Shown here piece after piece: positions 1 to 4,236 of a stretch of DNA of 5,089 bases. Every line of letters begins with the position of its first letter. Position 1 is the first letter of the stretch. A model generated the notes under the pieces. It saw only the letters and a program-made list of their open reading frames with translations, had not been told where the DNA came from and made no database searches. Made by a program: the position numbers and the translations under genes. Origin of the DNA: Peptococcaceae bacterium (lineage in GTDB: Bacteria; Bacillota; Peptococcia; Peptococcales; Peptococcaceae); assembly GCA_017622155.1 (NCBI GenBank), contig JAGARS010000106.1, positions 1-5,089 on the forward strand. The letters are read 5' to 3'.

Positions 1-1
1 A

Positions 2-901
2 TATATCGATAAGTACATTGGGCTGCCGGATACCATCAGTTTCCGCTACAATCCGGGACCGCTGCGGGAAGGCAACGACATCATTGGCAAGCCGGAGGAA
101 GCCAAGTACGGCTTAACACGGGAGCAGCTGTTTGACGCTTACCGCATTGCCAAAGAAAAAGGTGTCAAACAGTTCGGCATTCACACCATGATTGTATCCA
201 ATGAGCTGAATCGCGAGTATCTGGCGGAAACAGCCCGTATGATGTTTGAACTGATTGATGAAATCAGCCGTGAGGTGGGAATCCGATTCTCATTTGTAAA
301 TTTCGGCGGAGGTATCGGGGTGCCGTATCGTCCGGAAGATGAACCGGTAGACTTGGAAGCGCTGGGCGAAGATATTCGTGTATTATATGAAGAAATGATT
401 GCAGCGAAAGGATATGCTCCGCTGAAAATATGTCTGGAATGCGGTCGTATGGTGACGGGGCCTTACGGGTATCTGGTAACCAAAGCAGTACATCGCAAAG
501 ACACCTATCGGCATTATATCGGTGTCGATGCCTCGATGGCAGATTTGATGCGCCCGGGGATGTATGGGGCATATCATCATTGTACTGTATTGGGCAAAGA
601 AGATGCGCCTGCTGAAAAGGTATACGATATTGTAGGGAGCCTCTGCGAAAACTGCGATAAATTTGCAGTTGGCCGCGCATTGCCGGCAATTGAAGTAGCG
701 GCAGAATCTGCCGATGGCACAAGCGGCGATTATCTGGTTATTCACGATGCCGGTGCACACGGGCATGCTATGGGGTTCAACTACAATGGCAAACTGCGTT
801 CTGCAGAATTGTTATTGAAACCGGATGGATCGGTACAGTGCATTCGCAGAGCGGAAACACTGGATGATTTATTTGCGACATTGGATTTTGCCGGATTGTA
901 A
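2..901 (+). CDS. lysA: Diaminopimelate decarboxylase, 3' part (5' end outside window)
   Basis: Fold-type III PLP enzyme that decarboxylates meso-diaminopimelate to L-lysine in the cytoplasm, the last step of lysine synthesis. The reading frame is open from base 2 to the TAA at 899-901 and gives 299 residues; roughly the first 100-130 residues, including the PLP-binding lysine, lie upstream. Visible landmarks, numbered from the first codon in the window, are RYNPG near 15, KYGLT near 35, the glycine loop FGGGIG near 100 that should hold the PLP phosphate, ECGR at 146-149, CENCDKF from 215 (the conserved Cys-Glu contributed across the dimer interface) and GFNYNG at 258-263 with the late active-site tyrosine. 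Two signatures differ from the textbook form: HIGSQ reads HTMIVSN and EPGR reads ECGR, suggesting a divergent LysA clade. An ATG at 188 begins an internal ORF only; homology continues well upstream of it. A related group IV decarboxylase is a less likely alternative. Confidence 0.93.
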   Translation, partial: YIDKYIGLPDTISFRYNPGPLREGNDIIGKPEEAKYGLTREQLFDAYRIAKEKGVKQFGIHTMIVSNELNREYLAETARMMFELIDEISREVGIRFSFVNFGGGIGVPYRPEDEPVDLEALGEDIRVLYEEMIAAKGYAPLKICLECGRMVTGPYGYLVTKAVHRKDTYRHYIGVDASMADLMRPGMYGAYHHCTVLGKEDAPAEKVYDIVGSLCENCDKFAVGRALPAIEVAAESADGTSGDYLVIHDAGAHGHAMGFNYNGKLRSAELLLKPDGSVQCIRRAETLDDLFATLDFAGL

Positions 902-924
902 CCTACTCTTCCAATAACGATTAA

Positions 925-1005
925 ACGGCGTAATATGCTTTCAAATTCGTTCGTACGCGGATACCATCACCGCTCCCTCACGAATTTTGAAACATATTAC
1001 GCCGT
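925..1005 (-). repeat. ~80-bp palindromic element, copy A1
   Basis: An inverted repeat whose outer 13 bases pair perfectly (ACGGCGTAATATG against CATATTACGCCGT). The pairing then continues imperfectly through TTTCAAA and TTCGT, giving arms of about 26 nt around a loop of about 29 nt. The loop carries ATACCATCA on the plus strand. The same element recurs inverted at 3219-3295 with near-identical loop and arms. It begins 24 bases after the lysA stop, so as RNA it could form a long hairpin that ends or stabilises the lysA transcript. No transposase is present; it resembles a MITE or REP-type non-autonomous element. Orientation is set so that TGATGGTAT reads forward. Confidence 0.85.
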
Positions 1006-1032
1006 CAATGTTATATCACACCATAAATTGAA

Positions 1033-1111
1033 AGGCGTCGAGATATTTCTTTATTTGTACGGCGAAGCTGATGGTATGCAAGCCACAAATAAAGAAATCA
1101 TCTCGGCGCCT
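1033..1111 (+). repeat. ~80-bp palindromic element, divergent copy B
   Basis: Left arm 1033-1058 starts AGGCGTCGAGATATTTC and ends TTTATTTGT. Right arm 1085-1111 is its reverse complement apart from one substitution and one extra base. The 26-nt loop (1059-1084) contains TGATGGTAT, the core found in the loops of the elements at 925-1005 and 3219-3295. The arm sequences differ from those copies but the length, arm size and core position match, so this looks like a diverged member of the same family. It sits 44 bases before the -35 box of the next gene. Confidence 0.8.
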
Positions 1112-1154
1112 GTAATAGATACAGAAAATTCCCTAATAAAATCAGGAAATTGTT

Positions 1155-1183
1155 TTGAATATTGTCACATTATCTGCTATAAT
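1155..1183 (+). promoter_or_regulatory. Sigma-A-type promoter for the 86-aa gene
   Basis: A -35 box TTGAAT (1155-1160), a 17-bp spacer and a perfect -10 box TATAAT (1178-1183) preceded by TGC, an extended -10. Transcription should start near 1190, giving a 5' leader of about 35 nt. The string TGCTATAATATG is shared exactly with the promoter of the SCIFF gene at 3916-3944. Confidence 0.82.
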
Positions 1184-1225
1184 ATGCAGAGCACATAAAA
1201 TATTAATTCAAAGGAGTGTTTTTAC

Positions 1226-1486
1226 ATGCAGCACACAAGCCATACACAGGTTGTTTTCGCTGACAGCCACGAAGAGGCAAAAGAAAAATATTTAGCACTG
1301 GGCATTAAGCCTGACCACGATCCAAATCCACAGATTGATGTTATCAAAGCTACCGAAGATGAAGATTTCGAAATCGATATGGATTTCAACTTAATCGGTG
1401 AAATTTCCGTTGGTATCGATGTTATGAACATCATTCGTCAGGATTACGAAAGAGCATATGTAGTTTACTACATTGAAGAACACTAA
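1226..1486 (+). CDS. Small acidic conserved-looking protein of unknown function (86 aa)
   Basis: I do not recognise this family. The ATG at 1226 is well supported: AAAGGAGTG (1210-1218) lies at good spacing and a strong promoter lies upstream at 1155-1183. The protein is soluble, with no signal peptide, membrane span or cysteine. It is markedly acidic in the middle (EDEDFEIDMDFN, about residues 45-56) and ends in a hydrophobic/aromatic stretch, YERAYVVYYIEE, that could form a beta strand. The N-terminal third (SHEEAKEKYLALGIKPD) looks helical. It is transcribed alone: palindromic repeats precede it and a GC-rich repeat at a convergent junction with the yigZ-family gene follows. The good expression signals argue that the gene is real; no function can be assigned. 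Confidence 0.82.
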   Translation: MQHTSHTQVVFADSHEEAKEKYLALGIKPDHDPNPQIDVIKATEDEDFEIDMDFNLIGEISVGIDVMNIIRQDYERAYVVYYIEEH

Positions 1487-1503
1487 TTGATGTAAAGAAA
1501 ACG

Positions 1504-1538
1504 CATAAACATAAAACGGGGCGCCGGGACGTCGCCCC
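1504..1538 (-). terminator. Possible terminator for the yigZ-family gene
   Basis: Read on the minus strand, GGGGCG pairs with CGCCCC around a 9-nt loop (1518-1538) and is followed by GTTTTATGTTTATG. The T-run is interrupted and the hairpin lies about 120 bases beyond the stop codon at 1660, so this is a moderate candidate. It is part of repeat copy C1. Confidence 0.4.
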
Positions 1539-1640
1539 CTACAGATTCGTTTCTTGTAGGGTATGATGTCTCGACTTCCCGTTTTTGTATTTGTAGGGGT
1601 CGATGTCCTCAGCGACCCGCTGACCGCAGGGCAGAAATAA
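1513..1640. repeat. GC-rich modular palindromic repeat, copy C1
   Basis: It opens with AAAACGGGGCGCCGGG and closes with CCCGCTGACCGCAGGGCAG then AAATA. Both ends, and the internal CCCGTTTTTGTATTTGTAGGGG, recur in the same order at 3039-3130. Substructures are GGGGCG/CGCCCC (1518-1538), CCCTACA/TGTAGGG around an 11-nt loop (about 1537-1561), GGGTCG/CGACCC (1597-1618) and a wide outer stem AAAACGGG/CCCGTTTT. Modules are bounded by TGTAGGGG or its complement. It fills the gap between two convergent genes and is much richer in G+C than its flanks. No coding function is evident. Confidence 0.78.
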
Positions 1641-1659
1641 ATTTCTTCACAGCCTTGCA

Positions 1660-2286
1660 TTACATGATCTTATAGTCAATTTCCCCATCGGTGATAATGG
1701 CACGGCCATTGGTCCATTCTACAATGAGATCTTTGAAATGCGCCGTGTCTTCGATTTCTACCCACACATGCAAATGTACAATGTCTTCGTACACAATATC
1801 TTTGGTATCGTAGTTGTGCAGTTTGAGCAGATTCTGCAAATTGCCCAGCATAGTATAATCCACCGAAACAATCACCGTCTGATACAACACTTTGGTAATA
1901 ATTCCTGCCGCTTCTAACGCAATTTTGGCTCCTTTGGTATAAGCTCTTACCAGCCCGCCGGTGCCTAATTTAATGCCGCCAAAATAACGCGTGACCACCA
2001 CTGCCACATCGCGCAAATCTTCTTTGCGAATGACTTCCAGCACCGGTACACCTGCTGTGCCCGATGGCTCACCGTCATCATTGCAGCGCTGTACATCATT
2101 GTGTTCCCCTAATACATAGGCCGGCACATTGTGGGTGGCATCTCTGTGTTTCTTTTTTATTTCCTGGATAAAGGCTTGCGCTTCTTCCTCACTTGTCACC
2201 GGCTTGGCATAACCAATAAATGTAGATTTTTCTATAATAATTTCATCCTGGCCGAAATCAGCCACGGTACGATAGGTGTTTAACAT
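1660..2286 (-). CDS. yigZ: YigZ/YvyE family (IMPACT, UPF0029) protein
   Basis: A 208-residue protein, the normal length for the bacterial YigZ/YvyE family. The N-terminal IMPACT/UPF0029 domain covers about residues 15-125. It shows the family signatures KHRDATHNVPAY (46-57), DDGEPSGTAG (70-79) and VVTRYFGGIKLGTGGLVRAY (97-116). The C-terminal ~65 residues fit the ferredoxin-like DUF1949 domain. The start is fixed by GGAGG on the minus strand, 7 nt before the ATG at 2286. Eukaryotic IMPACT modulates Gcn2 activation; the role in bacteria is not well established, and a link to ribosomes or translation is only inferred from the family. The gene appears monocistronic and is divergent from the thioredoxin-like gene across a 362-bp gap. 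In B. subtilis the homologue is called yvyE. Confidence 0.95.
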   Translation of the reverse strand: MLNTYRTVADFGQDEIIIEKSTFIGYAKPVTSEEEAQAFIQEIKKKHRDATHNVPAYVLGEHNDVQRCNDDGEPSGTAGVPVLEVIRKEDLRDVAVVVTRYFGGIKLGTGGLVRAYTKGAKIALEAAGIITKVLYQTVIVSVDYTMLGNLQNLLKLHNYDTKDIVYEDIVHLHVWVEIEDTAHFKDLIVEWTNGRAIITDGEIDYKIM

Positions 2287-2420
2287 AATATGACCTCCGC
2301 ATAAACAATAGCTGCCCTTATTGCATAGTTTGACTCAATTTTATCACACAATTCCGCAAAAATCTATTTGTTTGTCTACGCAATTGTCCACTGTTTTGTT
2401 GATAATTTTTGCATAAAATC

Positions 2421-2530
2421 TGTGGATAGTGTGGATAAGTCTGTGCATAACCTATGGTTGACAGCTTTTTTCTGTGTACAACAAGGTGGATAGTACGAAA
2501 AAGTTTTACATGGAATGGTGTTGTGTAAAA
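2421..2530 (-). promoter_or_regulatory. Cluster of DnaA-box-like 9-mers
   Basis: On the minus strand, three exact matches to TTWTNCACA occur: TTATCCACA (2430-2438), TTATGCACA (2442-2450) and TTTTACACA (2522-2530). Two more have one mismatch: CTATCCACA (2421-2429, abutting the perfect box) and TTGTACACA (2473-2481). A weaker one lies at 2485-2493. All face the same way. They sit in the divergent gap between the yigZ-family and thioredoxin-like genes and are followed by a strongly A-rich stretch. Known biology: DnaA-ATP binds such boxes cooperatively at origins, at titration sites and at promoters it controls. dnaA or dnaN is not in the window, so origin function is not claimed. Confidence 0.6.
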
Positions 2531-2580
2531 ACGAAAAAAATTTTTATCAAAAAATTCATAAAAAACAAAAAAGATATTTG
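2531..2580. other. A-rich, probably bent or easily melted tract beside the DnaA boxes
   Basis: A run of A and T with few G or C bases, including AAAAAAATTTTT near 2534-2545 and several other A-tracts roughly one helical turn apart. Such DNA is typically curved and low-melting. It lies directly next to the box at 2522-2530 and overlaps the -35 region of the thioredoxin-like gene, so it may act as an UP-like element, a bend or an unwinding region. No gene is seen in it. Confidence 0.45.
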
Positions 2581-2606
2581 TAAATCGCACCGTTTTCAAG
2601 TACAAT
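2578..2606 (+). promoter_or_regulatory. Sigma-A-type promoter for the thioredoxin-like gene
   Basis: TTGTAA (2578-2583), a 17-bp spacer, then TACAAT (2601-2606). Transcription would start near 2613, with a leader of about 36 nt containing the TGGAGTG ribosome binding site (2634-2640) before the ATG at 2649. The A-rich DNA upstream could serve as an UP element. Confidence 0.72.
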
Positions 2607-2648
2607 ATAGGTATGATGAAAAAAATATTCTTAATGGAGTGATTTTAT

Positions 2649-3023
2649 ATGAACTTACCTTTGATTAACGGAGAACAGTACGAACAGATTATCAAAGAAA
2701 ACAAAGAAACCTGTATTATTGTATTCTCTAAAGAAACCTGCTCTGTATGTAAACAGCTGGCTCCTGTAGCCGAAAAAATGGCATCCCAGTTTGAAGGTCA
2801 GGTAAACTTCTACACAATGGATGTTAAAACCACAGATGGTTTGGCTACATTCAAATCTTTACAGCTGATGGGTGTACCTCAGTCCGTATTCTTCCTGGAC
2901 GGCGAACTGAAAGAATCTCTGCCGGGTGCAATCAGCGAATCTATCTTCAAAAAAGAAATCAGCGATATGCTGAATCCGAAAAAAGGCTTCCTGGGTAAAG
3001 TGAAAGGCCTGTTCGGCAAATAA
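2649..3023 (+). CDS. Thioredoxin-family protein with CSVC active site
   Basis: A 124-residue thioredoxin-fold protein, slightly longer than a typical thioredoxin (~105). The beta strand CIIVFSKE (22-29) leads into the redox motif C31-S-V-C34, placed as in thioredoxins at the start of a helix. The usual WCGPC is replaced by TCSVC, which should change the redox potential and partner choice. The cis-proline loop is GVPQS (75-79, Pro77), followed by the strand VFFLDGE. The last 15 or so residues (KKGFLGKVKGLFGK) form a basic, amphipathic tail not found in standard thioredoxins; it might contact membrane or nucleic acid. There is no signal peptide, so it is cytoplasmic. It probably acts as a disulfide reductase or a dedicated partner reductase. 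No thioredoxin reductase is adjacent. The gene has its own promoter (2578-2606) and terminator (3039-3072). Confidence 0.9.
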   Translation: MNLPLINGEQYEQIIKENKETCIIVFSKETCSVCKQLAPVAEKMASQFEGQVNFYTMDVKTTDGLATFKSLQLMGVPQSVFFLDGELKESLPGAISESIFKKEISDMLNPKKGFLGKVKGLFGK

Positions 3024-3038
3024 ACATGTAACATAACG

Positions 3039-3072
3039 AAAACGGGGCGCCGGGGACGGCATCCCGTTTTTT
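3039..3072 (+). terminator. Intrinsic terminator of the thioredoxin-like gene
   Basis: AAAACGGG pairs with CCCGTTTT (8 bp), followed by a G-T wobble, one mismatch, then GCCG/CGGC closing a GGGA loop. A run of six T bases ends the hairpin, 15 bases after the stop codon. The A-rich left arm means it could also act, less strongly, on transcripts arriving from bofA on the other strand. It forms the first module of repeat copy C2. Confidence 0.8.
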
Positions 3073-3134
3073 GTATTTGTAGGGGCCGTCCGCCCACGGC
3101 GGCCCGCTGACCGTAGGTCAGAAATATATTTCAC

Positions 3135-3156
3135 GGGAGGCTGTGGACAGCCTCCC
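3135..3156. repeat. Perfect GC-rich hairpin within C2
   Basis: GGGAGGCTG and CAGCCTCCC form a perfect 9-bp stem around a TGGA loop, followed by CCTACA, the complement of the TGTAGG module boundary. It has no T-run on either side, so it is not a standard intrinsic terminator but could block transcription or RNA decay from either direction. Confidence 0.7.
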
Positions 3157-3218
3157 CTACACCGTACGAATAATGAAATATCGCAACATCACCGAAAAAC
3201 ATGAACATCTGACAGACA

Positions 3219-3295
3219 CGACGTAATATATTTCAAAATTCGTGAGGGAGCGGTGATGGTATCCGCGTACAAACGAATTTGAAATATATTACGCC
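3219..3295 (+). repeat. ~80-bp palindromic element, copy A2
   Basis: The left arm CGACGTAATATATTTCAAA and the right arm, ending TTTGAAATATATTACGCC, pair nearly completely. The loop contains GAGGGAGCGGTGATGGTATC. It is an inverted, nearly identical copy of 925-1005, with small arm differences that are largely matched on the other arm. It lies 14 bases beyond the bofA stop codon, so like copy A1 it sits just after the 3' end of a gene and may form the end of the bofA transcript. Confidence 0.85.
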
Positions 3296-3309
3296 TTGTT
3301 TTTCACATT

Positions 3310-3582
3310 CTATACAAATAAAAAATGCAGCACTCCTACCAGCAATAACCCCGGCAATCCTAAAACAGCAATGAGCAGTATCGTAACGGGATTGATCGGC
3401 AGATGAATCCCCCAGTATTCCCCGATAATACTAATAAAGCACAGCAATATAACTGCAGCTACTGAATTCACCAGAAGTTTCAGCATGGCTTGTACCGGTG
3501 CTGTAGCCAGCCTGGCAATCAGCAAAATCACAATAATCGCAAATAACACAAACAAAATACTTTCCTGCGGCAATATATGCAT
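3310..3582 (-). CDS. bofA: BofA family protein (pro-sigma-K processing inhibitor)
   Basis: In B. subtilis BofA is a mother-cell membrane protein that, with SpoIVFA, holds the SpoIVFB protease inactive and so delays sigma-K activation in sporulation. This 90-residue product matches the usual length (~87). It has two hydrophobic spans (about residues 9-27 and 36-50) and a C-terminal hydrophobic segment. Between them are the family-typical LLVNSVAAVILL and GIHLPINPVTILLIAVLGLPG. The start is the ATG at 3582, not one 14 codons upstream, because AAAGGAGG lies 8 nt before it. The upstream neighbour on the same strand, 63 nt away, is yaaL, the order known from B. subtilis. The presence of bofA suggests a spore former or a lineage that descends from one; some non-sporulating relatives may keep it. 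Confidence 0.9.
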   Translation of the reverse strand: MHILPQESILFVLFAIIVILLIARLATAPVQAMLKLLVNSVAAVILLCFISIIGEYWGIHLPINPVTILLIAVLGLPGLLLVGVLHFLFV

Positions 3583-3645
3583 ATGTCGTTCCTCCTTTTC
3601 AGTTTGCTTTAATCTATGTGTCAACCAGCCGACATATGCCCGGTC

Positions 3646-3840
3646 TCAACGCATCTGTATCTCCTGTGTGGTTATATTTTCTGCTCTGGCACGAGACAAC
3701 AGTCTGTCATAAGTTTGTTCTGCCACAATCATTTGATGAATAATGCTGTCAATCACTGCCGGGTCTGTTACCTGATTGTATATACTCTCTAAGTTGCGCC
3801 ACTGCGTTCTCGCCTCTTGTAATGCTGTCTGTAAATCCAC
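3646..3840 (-). CDS. yaaL: YaaL-like protein (DUF2508 family)
   Basis: A 64-residue, charged and probably helical soluble protein. Features seen are an N-terminal EARTQWRNLESIY helix, a central TDPAVIDSIIHQM and a C-terminal AEQTYDRLLSRAR. The pattern W...E...D-P..ID...A-E..Y..LL..A-R fits DUF2508/YaaL, whose biochemical role is unknown. Position supports the call: it directly precedes bofA, as yaaL does in B. subtilis (recR-yaaL-bofA), although recR is not in this window. The start chosen is the GTG at 3840, because GAGGTG lies 6 nt upstream of it. A GTG at 3849 is in frame but lacks a spaced ribosome binding site. The promoter must lie in 3850-3915, shared with the divergent SCIFF gene; a TATAGT near 3862-3867 is a weak -10 candidate without a convincing -35. 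Confidence 0.78.
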   Translation of the reverse strand: MDLQTALQEARTQWRNLESIYNQVTDPAVIDSIIHQMIVAEQTYDRLLSRARAENITTQEIQMR

Positions 3841-3915
3841 CGAAATCACCTCACTGTATACTATATGTAATCGGCAGGCAAAAAATAATCAGCATCGGGA
3901 AATTGTAAAAAACTG

Positions 3916-3944
3916 TTGTCGAGCAGATTTATCCATGCTATAAT
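3916..3944 (+). promoter_or_regulatory. Strong sigma-A promoter of the SCIFF gene
   Basis: TTGTCG (3916-3921), a 17-bp spacer and TATAAT (3939-3944) with a TGC extended -10. It predicts a start near 3951 and a leader of about 34 nt ending in AAAAGGAGG (3968-3976), nearly ideal for translation. TGCTATAATATG is identical to the promoter at 1155-1183. Confidence 0.85.
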
Positions 3945-3984
3945 ATGTGCATAGTATTTGCATTATGAAAAGGAGGAAACAAAA

Positions 3985-4125
3985 ATGGCTCATATCAAAA
4001 CTATCAGCTCCCAGAACTTACAGGGTACAGTTAAAAAAGGCGGCTGCGGCGAATGCCAGACATCCTGCCAGTCTGCTTGCAAAACATCCTGCACAGTAGG
4101 TAATCAGGTTTGCAAAAACAACTAA
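3985..4125 (+). CDS. scfA: SCIFF-family ranthipeptide precursor (six cysteines in forty-five residues)
   Basis: A 46-residue peptide with the SCIFF pattern: the leader MAHIKTISSQNLQGTV, then a core with cysteines at 21, 24, 28, 32, 36 and 43 spread through GCGECQTSCQSACKTSCTVG. SCIFF peptides are RiPP precursors found very widely in Clostridia. A SPASM radical-SAM maturase (CteB/ScfB type) adds a thioether; in the studied Clostridium thermocellum system the bond joins Cys32 to Thr37, and both residues are at the same numbers here. The mature peptide's function is unclear; quorum sensing has been proposed for ranthipeptides. The promoter (3916-3944), AAAAGGAGG site and terminator (4136-4170) make it a separate, probably well-expressed transcript. 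The maturase normally follows or lies near; it is not in this window, as the next gene lacks the CxxxCxxC signature. The gene is divergent from yaaL-bofA. Confidence 0.96.
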   Translation: MAHIKTISSQNLQGTVKKGGCGECQTSCQSACKTSCTVGNQVCKNN

Positions 4126-4135
4126 GTATTTCATG

Positions 4136-4170
4136 ACAGCCATCGATTTTCGCTGGCTGTTTTTCTTTTT
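4136..4170 (+). terminator. Intrinsic terminator of the SCIFF gene
   Basis: ACAGCCA (4136-4142) pairs with TGGCTGT (4154-4160). After one mismatch, an inner CGA/TCG pairing closes a TTT loop. TTTTTCTTTTT follows. It starts 10 bases after the SCIFF stop, separating this transcript from the next gene, though some read-through is possible. Confidence 0.88.
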
Positions 4171-4236
4171 GTGCTTTTCTTTCGTTTGAACTTTTGTTTA
4201 TAAACGTACGCGCAATGTCATCCAAGGGGGAATTTT

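Larger units (their letters stand above)
3039..3160. repeat. GC-rich modular palindromic repeat, copy C2
   Basis: Shares with 1513-1640 the block AAAACGGGGCGCCGGG, the linker CCCGTTTTTTGTATTTGTAGGGG and the tail CCCGCTGACCGTAGGTCAG followed by AAATA. Its central hairpin is GGGCCGTC against GGCGGCCC (3083-3105), where copy C1 has GGGTCG/CGACCC: a paired T-A to C-G change. After it come the perfect palindrome GAAATATATTTC (3121-3132) and a second hairpin at 3135-3156. Two TGTAGGGG units thus face each other around that AT palindrome. It lies between the convergent thioredoxin-like and bofA genes. Confidence 0.78.

Noticed and set aside
30..38. ATACCATCA, the loop core of the palindromic elements, also occurs within lysA.
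   Set aside because: No palindromic arms flank it, and it encodes ordinary conserved-looking residues (DTIS) of the enzyme, so I take it as chance.
935..1198. An 87-codon open frame on the plus strand after lysA.
   Set aside because: It runs through both palindromic elements and the promoter, has no ribosome binding site, and its composition is that of the repeats.
1391..1660. A minus-strand open frame between the 86-aa gene and the yigZ-family gene.
   Set aside because: It covers the GC-rich repeat and the antisense of the 86-aa gene, with no start signals.
2421..2580. Calling this region the chromosomal origin.
   Set aside because: dnaA, dnaN, rpmH and other usual origin neighbours are not in the window, and skew cannot be judged from 5 kb; only a DnaA-box cluster is claimed.
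2474..2668. A 64-codon open frame in the DnaA-box gap.
   Set aside because: It lacks a ribosome binding site, is Lys/Ile/Phe-rich as expected of A-rich DNA, crosses the promoter and overlaps the start of the thioredoxin-like gene.
925..3295. A CRISPR array, suggested by the several repeats.
   Set aside because: Repeats are few, ~80-120 bp, palindromic, unevenly spaced and in mixed orientation, without regular spacers or cas genes.
3583..3624. A longer BofA start 14 codons upstream.
   Set aside because: The extra residues are charged and unlike BofA, and the AAAGGAGG site lies inside them, correctly spaced for the ATG at 3582.
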